Below, in pieces: positions 34,547-45,816 of a DNA stretch of 64,000 nucleotides (the first letter of the stretch is position 1; every line of letters begins with the position of its first letter). The DNA is taken from positions 50,979,607-51,043,606 of the forward strand of contig NC_052511.1 in the NCBI RefSeq assembly GCF_014356525.2, in the 5' to 3' direction. Both the position numbers and the translations under genes were made by a program. Origin of the DNA: Nilaparvata lugens. Its lineage: Eukaryota; Arthropoda; Insecta; Hemiptera; Delphacidae. The notes beneath the pieces were generated by a model, which worked only from the letters and a program-made list of their open reading frames with translations, was not told the DNA's origin and did not search any database.

Positions 34547-34548
<2 letters not shown>
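34471..34548. repeat. Inverted-pair repeat, right member
   Basis: Complement of 26881-26958: GTGTTAAGGAATGAACCTA at its outer edge is exact, and the next 55-60 bp agree with scattered differences. It runs straight into an AT microsatellite. Confidence 0.65.

Positions 34549-34612
<64 letters not shown>
34547..34612. repeat. (AT)n microsatellite
   Basis: Pure TA run at the outer edge of the inverted-pair repeat. Confidence 0.92.
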
Positions 34613-34616
<4 letters not shown>

Positions 34617-34859
34617 TAGATGTTGAGTTCACACTTCAGTTCTAAATCGAAATGAATCAATATTGTAAGTTTTAACACATAGGATAACATCGTAGCTCCA
34701 GCTAAACCTTGCAAAAAGTACTTTGCAAAGTGAATATCTTTCGAAAAATGGCAACCACACTCTAAGCTTGTCAGCCAAGTTTACGATAGTAGCTAAGCTG
34801 TAAGCTAAATGTTGCCATTCAATGCACACAAGACCTATCTACTCCTTCAGTAACAGCCA

Positions 34860-35489
34860 CTATATCTCCTTCTCATACATGTTCTCTCCTCTCTCGATTT
34901 TCGCTCTCTCTCTCAGTCCCCCTCTTTATCCTCTCCCTTGAACCCTTTACTGGGATGACGATGTATCTATCTCTCTCTACTAACTGCTACTGCATATCTC
35001 TCCCGTTCTATTCTCTCTTGTTCTCCTTTTTCACTTATCAAATCTCTCCTCTCACCCTCACACCCTCTCTCTCTCATCCTGTGTCATCAATCTCTCTATC
35101 CTTCCTTCATCCTCTCTCTTTCGAACTCTCTTCAAAGATGACGACGAATCCATCTCTAGTAGCTGTCACTACATCTCTCCCGCTGTATTCTCTTTCTTCT
35201 CTCTGTCTCTCTCTTCTTATTCACCACTCTCTCTCACTCTTTCTTATAATCCGTGACTCTCTCTCTCTATCTCTCTCTATTTTTTCTTGATCCTCTCTCT
35301 CAAATCTTCCAAATCTTCCCTCAAACTTCATCTTGGGATGACTTCCTAACTACTATATCTCTAGTAGCTACTATTACATCCCTCTCAATCTATCCTCTCT
35401 TGCTGCTTATCACTCTATATCTCTCTCTTTCCCTATCTGTCAGTCCCTCTTTTGTTACACTACTCTCTTTCTCTCTCTCTTCACCTGTA
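34860..35489. repeat. CT-rich tract
   Basis: Irregular CTCTCT blocks with a diverged longer repeat (CTGCTACTGCATATCTCTCC, then AGCTGTCACTACATCTCTCC about 200 bp on). Frames are Ser/Leu-rich artefacts. Confidence 0.75.
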
Positions 35490-36620
35490 TGTCACACTCT
35501 CTCTTCCGTTACATTACTCTCTTTCTCTCTTTCTTACACTACGTCTCTCACTTATGTTACACTACTCACTATCTCTCCTTCTTACACTACGTCTTTCACT
35601 TATGTTACACTACTCACTCTCTCTCCTTCTGACACTGCGTCTCTCACTTATATAACACTACTCACTCTCTCTCTTTCTTACACTACGTCTCTACTTTTTT
35701 TACACTACTCAATCCCTCTCTCTTTCTTACACTACGTCTCTCACTTATGTTACACTACTCACTCTCTCTCTTGCCTACACTACATCTCTTACTTATGTTA
35801 CACTACTCACTCTCTCTCTCTTTCTTACGCTTCGTCTCTCACTTATGTTACACTACTCATTCTATCTCTTTCTTACACTATGTCTCTCACTTATGTTACA
35901 CTACTCACTCTCTCTTTCTTACACTACGTCTCTCACTTATGTTACACTACTCACTCTCTCTCCTTCTTACACTACGTCTTTCACTTATGTTACACTACTC
36001 ACTCACACACACTCTCTCTCTCTCTTTCCTACACTACATCTCTCACTTGTGTTACACTACTCTCTATCTCTCTCTCTTTTGGTAGAGAGTTAGTGGGGAT
36101 GATACTTCGAATATTATTTCCGAAGAATGGACATTGATATGTCCAAAGCTCTGCCAATTTATGTAGATGCATTACAATATTATCTATTTTATGTATAGTT
36201 ATTACAAATTGATTTTTTCATATCATATACAACTCAAAAATTATTTTCTTAGTTTATATTTTGTAAATTCATCTATAATTTTGCTGTATTGTAAGCTATT
36301 GTATAAAAGTGTATAAGCCGGTATATATTGTAACCACATCAATAAAGTACTCAATCAATCAATCAATCTCTCTTTCCTACACTACATCTCTCACTTATGT
36401 TACACTACTCTCTATCTATCTCTCCCTATCTTACACTACGTCTCCCACTTATTTTACACTACTCACTCTCTCTCTTTCTTACACTACGTCTCTCACTTAT
36501 GTTATACTACTCGCTCTCTCTCTCTTCTTACACCAAGCCTCTCATTTTTGTTACACTACTCACTCTATCTCTCTCTCTCTATCTTACACTACCTCTCTCA
36601 CTTATGATACACTTCTCTCA
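35490..36620. repeat. 48-bp CT-rich tandem array, split by a retroposon
   Basis: Unit of TTACACTACGTCTCTCAC, TTATGTTACACTACTCAC and a CT run. Anchors near 35533, 35581, 35629, 35678 and 35726 give a 48-bp period. The array resumes after 36369. The up to 294-codon Ser/Leu/Thr frames are the array read through. Confidence 0.85.
36077..36369 (+). mobile_element. Family C retroposon, copy 2, inside the 48-bp array
   Basis: Full-length family C (TTGGTAGAGAGTTAGTGG to AATAAAGTACTC and (AATC)n) with array units on both sides, so it inserted after the array formed. Confidence 0.78.
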
Positions 36621-36719
36621 ATCTCTCTTTCTCTTTCAAAACGACAGCGTTACCCGCCTCGCCAGTTTATCTTGCATCACACGTATTTATGGATGTGCTT
36701 GCTGTTAACGACATCATAG

Positions 36720-37090
36720 AAAGATAGGGGGCAGGTTTAGGGGGTTTTTGAAGGGTTCAGGGGGCTTCGCGCTTTAATCCGCGATCGGTGAACCCTGTAC
36801 ACCTCCTAAAGCGTCCCCCGAAGCTTCAAATACCCTCACATATCCTCCAAAATATCCCTACGTGTCACTAAACCTTCCCCTAGCGCTAAATTCCTCCTCA
36901 TCACCACGAAAATTCCCTCCCAACCACTCAAATATCCCTCCATGTCACCAAGACATCCCCCGGGCTTCAAATTCTTCCCCAAACCCCAAAAATGTTCTTC
37001 AAAACTTTTCCCTGAAGCACCTCAAAATTTCCCTTCCTCTGAGAAGCTCCCACCTACACTTTCAAAACATACACTATAGCACATCACACC
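36720..37090. repeat. G-rich then C-rich tract
   Basis: G-runs (GGTTTAGGGGGTTTTTG) to 36768, then about 310 bp of C-rich blocks of roughly 20-25 bp (CCTCC/CCCC separated by AAATT-like pieces). The same tract continues at 37723-37815 after the family R element, which therefore inserted into it. Confidence 0.6.
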
Positions 37091-37095
37091 CTTAA

Positions 37096-37718
37096 GGCTG
37101 TACAAAGGCTAGAAATACACTTTCTACTCGTGATATTTTTTCAAGTTTTTTGATTTGTATATCATCAAGCCATCAAAATAAAAAGTTTTCTCGAGAAAAC
37201 ATTTTTTCTGATCAATACTTTTTGAGATATGAGCGCCTAAAGTTTGAATTTTTGGGACAGAACATTTCAAATTCTGTGAGAGATAAATCCATGAGACTTA
37301 GAGGTAGATTCCTCATGGTATTGTTGATCTAGTGAAACAAAAATTTCCTGAAAATATCAATTTTTCAAGATAGTTATTAAATCTACTAGAAATAACCAAA
37401 AAACTTTTAGTTGAGTTTTTTTTTGGTAAATTGAATAACTTTTTCAAAAATTGATATTTTCAGGAAATTTTTAATTTACTAGATCAACAATACCTTGAAG
37501 AATCCATCCTCTAAATCTCATGGATTTATATCTTACCTAATTTGAAATGTTCTGTCCGAAAAATCCAAAACTCAGGCGCTCATATCTAAAAAAGTAATGA
37601 TCAGAAAAAAATGTTTTCCTGAGAAAACTTTTTCATTTTGTTAACTTGATGATATACAAATTGAAAAACTTAGAAAAATATCACGAGTAGAAAGTTTATT
37701 TTTAGCCTTTGCACAGCC
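37096..37718. mobile_element. Family R palindromic element, copy 2, TTAA on both sides
   Basis: Ends GGCTGTACAAAGGCTA and TAGCCTTTGCACAGCC, each flanked by TTAA (37092-37095, 37719-37722). The two halves are inverted repeats of about 300 bp meeting near 37410. TTAA duplication is the piggyBac hallmark; the termini do not begin with the usual CCC, so superfamily is tentative. No coding. Confidence 0.72.
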
Positions 37719-37867
37719 TTAAAAATTTCCCTTTCCACCGCTAAAATTCCCCCAAACCTTCCCGAAACCATCCCAACTCCCCTAAATTCCCTTCCCTCCA
37801 GGCATCTCACCCTACTCCTAATCCATTTTCAATCGTGCCAGTGAATATTCGCATCGCATCTAAGTTA

Positions 37868-37962
37868 TACTATAGTGGATTCACTTTAAACTGTGAGCAT
37901 TCCGTATTGCTAACACCAACGGCTGCCCATTTAATCTATGCTGACAGATTAAAGTGAGGTAG
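37868..37962. repeat. Family G mini-hairpin element
   Basis: ACTATAGTGGATTCACTTTA and TAAAGTGAGG at the ends, with CTGTGAGCATTCC / TATGCTGACAG inside. Confidence 0.65.
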
Positions 37963-38048
37963 CTACCTAACCGGCGACATATTTTGGCAAGCAGTCAACA
38001 ATGTACTTCACAATGACAACATTAGATGCAAGATAAGCCGTGTTGCTG

Positions 38049-38255
38049 TTACCTTCTCTTCTTCTCTATCTTCTGTCTCTTTCTATTCTTGTTAACTCTT
38101 TCTTTCTAATTTTTCCTCTCCTTCACTGTATTTTTGTTGCAGCTACCTTCTCTTCTTCTCTATCTTTTGTCTCTTTTTACTATTGTAAGTTCACTTTCTC
38201 TACTTTTTCACCTCATCTCTGTACATTCTATACTCTTTCTCCAATAATGTATCCT
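38049..38255. repeat. Pyrimidine-rich duplication, 103-bp offset
   Basis: TACCTTCTCTTCTTCTCTAT at about 38050 recurs at about 38152 with similar following sequence. TTTTTGTTGCAG at the joint resembles a splice acceptor, but no exon is evident. Confidence 0.6.
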
Positions 38256-38328
38256 CATTCCACGTCGCATTATAATAACTAGCCACTCTACTGTAATACT
38301 ACAGTAGTGTGGCTATGCTATTATAAAA

Positions 38329-38555
38329 TTATTATTTAACGAAAATCCTGAATAAATGCTGTAAATCAACCCGAAGACTTCTGCTACTGCAGACATTGAC
38401 AACATGGTTAACAGCTAGATGGAAATTCGATGAGAACTACTATCCAAAAATTAGTTGTCTGCCCGGGAATCGAACCCGGTACCTCCCAATTGCTAGTCAT
38501 GAATGCTTACCCTTACACCAAACTGACAATCTCTGTATAGCAGCGCTCATTTTAT
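38329..38555 (-). mobile_element. tRNA-derived SINE (family K), copy 1
   Basis: On the minus strand the head has an A-box-like TTGGTGTAAGGGTAAGC and a perfect B box GGTTCGATTCC inside a T arm CCGGG-TTCGATT-CCCGG. The acceptor arms TGTCAGT / GCAGACA pair at six of seven positions. A non-tRNA body (ATCGAATTTCCATCTAGC) and tail follow, with the 3' end near 38329. RNA polymerase III would transcribe it from these internal boxes. Not a tRNA gene: the anticodon arm is poorly paired. Confidence 0.8.
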
Positions 38556-38640
38556 ACGAAGCCATAGCGGCCAATCAGTTACAGATGGAATTAAATAGAG
38601 AATGCATTTATTCGAATGCTAATTAATATTTTACTATATA

Positions 38641-38770
38641 ATTATTATTTAACGAAAATCCTGAATAAATGCTGTCAATCACCCCGAAGACTTCTGCTAC
38701 TGCAGAAATTGACAACAGAGTTAACACCTAGATGGAAATTCGATGAGAACTACTATCCAAAAATTAGTTG
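38641..38770 (-). mobile_element. SINE family K, copy 2, headless
   Basis: Repeats the body and tail of copy 1 (AACGAAAATCCTGAATAAAT to GAACTACTATCCAAAAATTAG) in the same orientation but lacks the tRNA-like head; typical 5' truncation. Confidence 0.72.
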
Positions 38771-38777
38771 CCGAAAA

Positions 38778-40274
38778 AAAGCGTACTTTTTGGTAAGCAA
38801 TGCGTTTCAAATTCCAATCTTCATTGCTCCTATCTCCAATATTTATATCAAAGCAGTACTTCCCTGCATCAAGTATTCGTTCCGTTCTCCTTTACCGGCA
38901 AAGCGTATCTTCCGTTTAGCAATGCATCTTCAATGTTTCAATTTCCAATAACTATCAAATCAGTTCTATTTCCTGTATCAAGTTTTCGTTCAGTTCTCAA
39001 AGACCGTCGAAGCGTACTCCCAATAATTATCAATGCGTTACAATCGACGTTTCTCTGAATCTTCAACAACCATTAAAGCAATACTGTATCCAGTTTTCGT
39101 TCCGTAATCCGTGACCAGAAACCTGTACCCTCCGGTTAGTAATTCATCCCGTTTTCGTAATTCTAACCAGTACAATTACCTGCATCAAGTTTCCGTTACG
39201 TTTCCCATCCTCAGCAAACATTACCATCCCACGTCCCAATCTCACACAACCATCAAACCTGCATCAAGATTCCGTTCCGTTTCCCGTCCCCGGGCAAACC
39301 GTACCTTCCGATTAGTAAAGCATTGGGAGGCTTCTGATCCCCTCAGAGATATCTCGAAGTCTCCGATATCCGAACCCCCTCAAATTCGATTGGCTACTCT
39401 AGCCACACACTCAATTCGATTACAGCACTGGATGTCAAGAGTCTACACTAGAGGTAACAATTGACATGATATGCTAATATGGTGGGATACAGTGAGATTC
39501 AGCCTTCCCTTATATTATAGACTAGCCGTCAGGCTCGCTTCGCTCGCCATATCCGTCTAGCAAGGGGGCTCCGCCCCTTGGACCCCCGACTGGATTGTCC
39601 AAAATGAGATCAGCGGGCTCACTTCGCTCGCCTGCATGTAGACCTCAGCGGAAGCTCTGTACCGAATTTGAACGTATTATGTCAATTTGATCTCGAAAAA
39701 CACCTGTTACTATATCGGCGTATCTTTGGCGAACAGAATTCTTCCACCTCAGCTGAACCGTTATACTGAATTTTCTTGATATATTTCCATCAATTATTGA
39801 AAAAGGTGAGGAAACGCAGAAAAGCTGAGAAAACGCCAATTTTGAGCGTATCTTTGGCGTTATTTCAAATTCCTTCCAACACAACATTATTGCACCCCAG
39901 CTGAGCTTCTGTAGTAAATTTGAACATTTTCTGTTTATTTGTTCTCCATAAAGCTGAGAAAACGCTAAGAAACGTAGATTTTGGGCGTATCTTTGGAAAC
40001 TTTTCCAAATCCGTTCTTATTGCGCCTCTAAAGGGCCAAATGAACACACCTACCAAATTTGAAATGTTATGTCATATTTTTATCATATGTTAGGACGATC
40101 CAGTCGGGGGTCCAGACTGAACGTCTGACTGAACGGATATGGCGAGCGAAGCGAGCCTGACGGCTAGTATAATATTCCCAGGAATAGCTCTGATTGAAGT
40201 AGCAGTACCCAATCAATTTTTCTGCGATAAATCAGGACCTCCTAAATAGGTATTTAGGAGGTACTGGATAAATT
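38778..40274 (+). repeat. Segmental duplication, unit 1
   Basis: Almost identical to 40847-42343 at a constant offset of 2069-2070 bp. Carries CAAGT/TCGTTCCGT-type phrases repeated within the unit and most of family A copy 3. Its 117-codon frame at 39111 recurs at 41180 with one change, which reflects recent copying, not selection. It ends abruptly inside family A. Confidence 0.85.
39522..40274 (-). mobile_element. Helitron-like family A, copy 3 (truncated)
   Basis: CTAG|T end, the 640-bp segment with inverted CTAG ends (39522 to about 40166), then only the first 110 bp of the remaining half. Truncated exactly where the duplication ends. Confidence 0.68.
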
Positions 40275-40846
40275 TTGACCTAGAGGGTAATCTGCTCCAC
40301 CATCAAATATTCAAATTCAAATTCAAATTTATTCATTCCTTGTACAATATTACAAAAATAATCAAATTTACATGTTCAATGTATAAATACAAAACATCAA
40401 AGTGCAAGAGAATGTTAAGCTAACAAGACATGAGTCCGTTCGTGAGCTTAATTAAGAAATATATCAACTTTAATAACAAGAAATTAAAATATAACGAGAA
40501 TGAAAAAATATATATAATGAAATACAGTTGATTGTAAGTATACTATTGAAATATAAGTATAACAATGTTCACAGTGGAGTTGTGCAGGATAAAAGACGTA
40601 AACTAGACAGCACAGCAACAACAAGATGAAAAAGTGTATTGTATAAAAAGAAAAAACCATGTATGATTTATAGGCTTTATATCAGTGTATAACGATATTC
40701 AAGCTCCAACAAGCATCAAATCAGTATTTTCCTTTATCAAGTTCTCGTTTCTTCCTCTGTGATCAACAAAGCGTACTTTTTGATCAGCAATGCGTTTCAA
40801 ATTTCAATCTTCATTGTTCCAAGTTTTCGTTCCGTTCTTTGTGACC
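40275..40846. other. Spacer between duplicated units
   Basis: On the minus strand there is a retroposon 3' end near 40310-40340: GGAATGAATAAATTTGAA with a (TTTGAA)n tail. The rest is unassigned, and the last 90 bp resemble the start of the duplicated unit. Confidence 0.5.
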
Positions 40847-42343
40847 AGCAAAGCGTACTTTCCGATCAGCAATGCGTTTCAAATTTCAATCTTCATTGTT
40901 CCTATCTCCAATATTTATATCAAAGCAGTACTTCCCTGCATCAAGTATTCGTTCCGTTCTCCTTTACCGGCAAAGCGTGTCTTCCGTTTAGCAATGCATC
41001 TTCAATGTTTCAATTTCCAATAACTATCAAATCAGTTCTATTTCATGTATCAAGTTTTCGTTCAGTTCTCAAAAACCGTCGAAGCGTACTCCCAATTATC
41101 AATGCGTTACAATCGACGTTTCTCTGAATCTTCAACAACCATTAAAGCAATACTGTATCCAGTTTTCGTTCCGTAATCCGTGACCAGAAACCTGTACCCT
41201 CCGGTTAGTAATTCATCCCGTTTTCGTAATTCTAACCAGTACAATTACCTGCATCAAGTTTCCGTTACGTTTCCCATCCTCAGCAAACATTACCATCCCA
41301 CGTCCCAATCTCACACAACCATCAAACCTGCATCAAGATTCCGTTCCGTTTCCCGTCCCCGGGCAAACCGTACCTTCCGATTAGCTAAGCATTGGGAGGC
41401 TTCTGATCCCCTCAGAGATATCTCGAAGTCTCCGATATCCGAACCCCCTCAAATTCGATTGGCTACTCTAGCCACACACTCAATTCGATTACAGCACTGG
41501 ATGTCAAGAGTCTACACTAGAGGTAACAATTGACATGATATGCTAATATGGTGGGATACAGTGAGATTCAGCCTTCCCTTATATTATAGACTAGCCGTCA
41601 GGCTCGCTTCGCTCGCCATATCCGTCTAGCAAGGGGGCTCCGCCCCTTGGACCCCCGACTGGATTGTCCAAAAATGAGATCAGCGGGCTCACTTCGCTCG
41701 CCTGCATGTAGACCTCAGCGGAACCTCTGTACCGAATTTGAACGTATTATGTCAATTTGATCTCGAAAAACACCTGTTACTATATCGGCGTATCTTTGGC
41801 GAACAGAATTCTTCCACCTCAGCTGAACCGTTATACTGAATTTTCTTGATATATTTCCATCAATTATTGAAAAAGGTGAGGAAACGCAGAAAAGCTGAGA
41901 AAACGCCAATTTTGAGCGTATCTTTGGCGTTATTTCAAATTCCTTCCAACACAACATTATTGCACCCCAGCTGAGCTTTTGTAGTAAATTTGAACATTTT
42001 CTGTTTATTTGTTCTCCATAAAGCTGAGAAAACGCTAAGAAACGTAGATTTTGGGCGTATCTTTGGAAACTTTTCCAAATCCGTTCTTATTGCGCCTCTA
42101 AAGGGCCAAATGAACACACCCACCAAATTTGAAATGTTATGTCATATTTTTATCATATGTTAGGACGATCCAGTCGGGGGTCCAGACTGAACGTCTGGCT
42201 GAACGGATATGGCGAGCGAAGCGAGCCTGACGGCTAGTATAATATTCCCAGGAATAGCTCTGATTGAAGTAGCAGTACCCAATCAATTTTTCTGCGATAA
42301 ATCAGGACCTCCTAAATAGGTATTTAGGAGGTACTGGATAAAT
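40847..42343 (+). repeat. Segmental duplication, unit 2
   Basis: See unit 1. Differences are sparse single bases. Here family A continues uninterrupted past the end of the duplicated part, so this unit holds the more complete version. Confidence 0.85.
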
Positions 42344-42749
42344 TGGTATTTAGGAGATCCTGGATAAATGCATTTCAATCTTCAACTTGGTGCCAACCTA
42401 ACAGAGTCAGCTCAACTTAATGCCAACCTGACAAAATTTTCAATTTAGTTACCGGAACAACTGTATCGAAGAGGTACTCTCTCTATATTATAGTTCTATA
42501 TTAACATATGGTAGGGACATTTCAATTTTATAATTTTAAAATATTGGAATAAGAAGAATATACATGCTAAAAGATGAACTTTAAACCCTTGAAAACCACC
42601 CTTAGAATTAAAATATCGCCAAAAGTTTTGTTAGTGCGCCTCTAAAGGGCCAACTGAACATACCTACCAAATTTGAACGTTTTTGGTCCGGTAGATTTTT
42701 AGTTCTGCGAGTGAGTGAGTCAGTCAGTCAGTGAGTTAGTGCCATTTCG

Positions 42750-42816
<67 letters not shown>

Positions 42817-42818
42817 GA
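41591..42818 (-). mobile_element. Helitron-like family A, copy 4, full length
   Basis: About 1.23 kb. On the minus strand: A|TCTATATATA, an expanded AT run (42757-42815), AAAGCGAAATGG, a CACTGACTGACTGACTCACT tract, GGTAGGTATGTTCAG, the internal inverted end near 42200-42235, and the hairpin-TGACGG-CTAG|T terminus. No Rep/helicase coding, so non-autonomous. Confidence 0.72.
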
Positions 42819-43398
42819 TTACATCATTGTTTCCTATTCAACCAATGCTAACAATGATGAAAATACAGGGATGTTGTCAGGAATATCTCTAATTTAATAA
42901 AACATTACATACATATTTCAACACGTATGCATCAATTAAATGCATCACGACACATAGACTCTATGGTGGGATACAACACAATAGTTTAAGGAAATTAATC
43001 GAAGTATGTAAAGGGCTTTTTTCATATTGTAATAGTATCTTACGTCACAAGGACGGGAAGGGGCCTTTTGCAGGCGAGAGTGATGTTTCTAGTCGAGACT
43101 AGAATTTCATTCGAGCACTGCAAAAGTTATTCACGTCCAAGTTACATACACTTTTTTTGTCATAATAATCTGAAGAGAAATAATAATAATAATGATAATA
43201 TTTTTTATTTCCATTAAGATTTGTACAAAAGAACAAAAAATAGAAAACATACCTGCTTGTGATGAAGTTACTACATGAATTCTATAAACATAACCTAATG
43301 TACAAATTTCTAATCAGGAATTTTGTGGAAGTTGACAAAACTTACACCTGGAGCGCTGAAGGTGTTTTTTGTGGGAGTTTTGCTCTTCCTATTTTGGA
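42819..43398. other. No gene seen
   Basis: A half family G element lies near 42819-42860 (CCTATTCAACCAATGCTAAC). On the minus strand a retroposon tail, GGAAATAAAAAATATTATC with (ATT)n, is at 43180-43215. The remainder is unassigned. Confidence 0.45.
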
Positions 43399-43756
43399 AC
43401 TATAGTGAGGTCCACGTTATAATGGCAGTGTGGAAAGGAGAAAAGGGTTGCCATATCTCAGCCTTGCCACCCAAACAGCTAATACTGCTATATCTGATCA
43501 ATTCAACTGTTAATTATTGTTGAAAACAGTAAATCATATTCTATTTGTCAATAAAAATTTTTTTGAAGATGTGATAATAAATTTCCATAATTGAGATTAA
43601 AAATTTGTCAATTAGTTGAATTTCTACATTGTTGATAAACGATGTGGCAACATCACAATGCGTGAAAGAGATAGCGCCATCTGCTTTGTTGAACGATAGA
43701 CAAGGATAGCAATATCATTGCCAATCAACCACTGCCATTATAACGTGGACCATACT
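43399..43756. mobile_element. Family F MITE, uninterrupted copy
   Basis: Inverted ends ACTATAGTGAGGTCCACGT...AATGGCAGTG and CACTGCCATTATAACGTGG, about 358 bp. This is the empty-site reference for the insertions at 15.2 and 17.4 kb. No coding. Confidence 0.8.
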
Positions 43757-44254
43757 CGACTGTATACTAAAAGGTGCGTACAGACTTTCGCTCTGCTCCG
43801 CAACCGAACGTCACTCCATTGCAGAGCGATTGATGATCGACCGGTGAGCAAGAGTGGTTCGACCGGGGAACGCGAGAAGATCTAAAATCTTCCGTAACGT
43901 TCATGATGGGTGCGTGAGAGGAGCGACTGTGGTTCTATGGTGGTACGAGGGCGGTACGAGGGAGGAGCGTGCTTGGTGCGGGTTGGAAGTGCGAATATGT
44001 GTACGCAGCTAAACAGTTTTATTACAGTCGAGTATGTTGTAATGAAAATCATATGCTCATTTTTTCTGCAAACAGCTGCTTACCGGCTTGATTTCATGCA
44101 TGAAAAACAACTGAGATTGAATTACCATGACAAAAATGTTTTTTCATGTTTGATGAATGCCTCTGACATGGGTTATATGACGGAGAAAAAATGAAAATAA
44201 ATAAACACCAAAGATGTCATCTTTAGTGCACATCTCAACAACAGTATCTGAATT
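43757..44254. other. No gene seen
   Basis: AAAGGTGCGTACAGACTTTC at 43770 is like the start of the family H hairpin, but no partner end is found. The 94-codon frame at 43910 has no motif. Confidence 0.4.
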
Positions 44255-44427
44255 GAATGAAAAGACTAAGAAATTGTCAAAAACCACTGATTTATTGATA
44301 ATTAGAAAGACCGGTTTCGGTTATTACACCATTGACAATCTCTGATAAACTGTAATAACCAAAACCGGTCTTTCTAATTATCAATAAATCAGTGGTTTTT
44401 TGACAATTTCTTAGTCTTTTTCATTCA
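44255..44427. repeat. Family E hairpin, compact copy
   Basis: Perfect-looking foldback. GAATGAAAAGACTAAGAAAT at the left and ATTTCTTAGTCTTTTTCATTC at the right, ACCGGTTTCGG / CCAAAACCGGT within; arms of about 80 bp, almost no loop. Confidence 0.8.
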
Positions 44428-44932
44428 ATATGAATAATTACCACAATATCAACTTCTCAACTACACAAAAAAGAAACAGTATCTGAAGTCAACAATGCTT
44501 ACACATTGTGTTGAGATACACGTCAAGCTGTCAGTCTTCCATATAAATATAGATTACATCAATACATGCATCCATACAACCAATGCTCATAGTTTGCAAC
44601 AAGGGGTATTCACTTAAAACTGTCAAGCTTCATTATCCTATATTATATTATCCTATTATCGTTATCCCACTATCCTATACTTCATTATCCTATACTATTA
44701 AACGAGCAATTTCTTTTTAGTGGATCAACTGGAGTGTCAGGCGCAGTATAGGCAACGCGCTTTGCAGTACGGTAAATCTATTTTGGTAGCAAAACGTCAT
44801 TGACCTAGAGGGGTGATGACCTTGCCACTTCGTCAGCTGTTCACTGTAACTGGGTCACTTCGTTACAAGGTTGAATCTGAATATTTCTTATCCTATACTA
44901 TTCAACGAGGAAATTTCTGTTTATACATAATA
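44428..44932. other. No gene seen
   Basis: Short repeats of TATCCTATACT between 44630 and 44700 and again near 44890. Otherwise unassigned. Confidence 0.4.
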
Positions 44933-45213
44933 TCATAGGGAAACAATAGCATAAGTAGATATCCCATGATATAGGGCGTTTATGTCGCAGCTTTTACTGT
45001 TATCTCAAGCCGATAGTTCATGTAATTCTTTCCCGTGAAGCTTTGTGACACTGGAAGTCTCTAATATTGTGCCGTTCATACACTCTCACCCCAACTAAAC
45101 AGTAAAATTCGACAATAATCAACAGAAATCGGGCATGAGATAACAGTAAAAGTTGCGACATAAACGCCCTACACCATGGGATATCTACTCACGCTATTGT
45201 TTCTCTATGATAA
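44933..45213. mobile_element. Family J MITE, copy 2
   Basis: Arms ATATCCCATGATATAGGGCG and CGCCCTACACCATGGGATAT; outer AGGGAAACAATAGC / GCTATTGTTTCTC. Same layout as copy 1. Confidence 0.8.
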
Positions 45214-45239
45214 TATGTTCTTATTTATGTTTGCATTTA

Positions 45240-45525
45240 ACCAGATCTTGAAAACGGCTTTGACGATTCTCATGAAATTTGGAACATAGTAGGTTTATGA
45301 TATACAGTTTCGATTGCAATAACAGGTCTCCCTGGGAAAACTCGCTATAGGACATTAATTAAAAGGATAATTCAGATGTTCATATGTTTTTTTTCACCGG
45401 ATCTCGAAAACGGCTCTAACGATTCTTACGAAATTTGGAACATAGTAGGTTTATGATATAAAAGTTCGATTGCACTAGGTCTCATCCCTGGACAAACTCG
45501 CTAAAGGACATTGAAAGGATAATTC
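45240..45525. repeat. Tandem pair, about 165-bp units
   Basis: Each unit has GAAAACGGCT, GAAATTTGGAACATAGTAGG, GGTCTC/TC...CTGG and AACTCGCTA.AGGACATT. Two copies in direct orientation with modest divergence. Confidence 0.75.
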
Positions 45526-45660
45526 ATCCTTAGAAAAACAGCCGAGACTTTCGTCGTCTGTCGATAATGGAAATGAGTGAGCGAGTTCATGTGTGTGGAA
45601 CTGAGACAAAATTATAACTCAGCAGTTGAACAATTGCAATCATCTTATCAGGTACTTAGT

Positions 45661-45816
45661 GCCGTTTGCACAAAATCAGGTTAAATTCTAATCCTGATTA
45701 ATTCTAGGATAACCAATCAGAGATGCCCTCTTTTTAAAATGGAAGTGAGTCTCTCTGATTTGGTTCACGTGAAATAATCAGGTTTAAAATTTAACCGGCT
45801 TTTGTGCAACCGGGCC
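45661..45816. mobile_element. Short hairpin MITE (TTGCACAAAA type), copy 2
   Basis: GCCGTTTGCACAAAATCAGG at the left and AACCGGCTTTTGTGCAACCG at the right, with GGTTAAATT / AATTTAACC between. Confidence 0.72.

Noticed and set aside
35253..36137. 294-codon Ser/Leu/Thr-rich frame
   Set aside because: It is the 48-bp CT-rich array plus an inserted retroposon read through.
39111..39464. 117-codon frame conserved at 41180
   Set aside because: Conservation is due to the recent segmental duplication (whole unit nearly identical, coding or not), so it is no evidence of selection.
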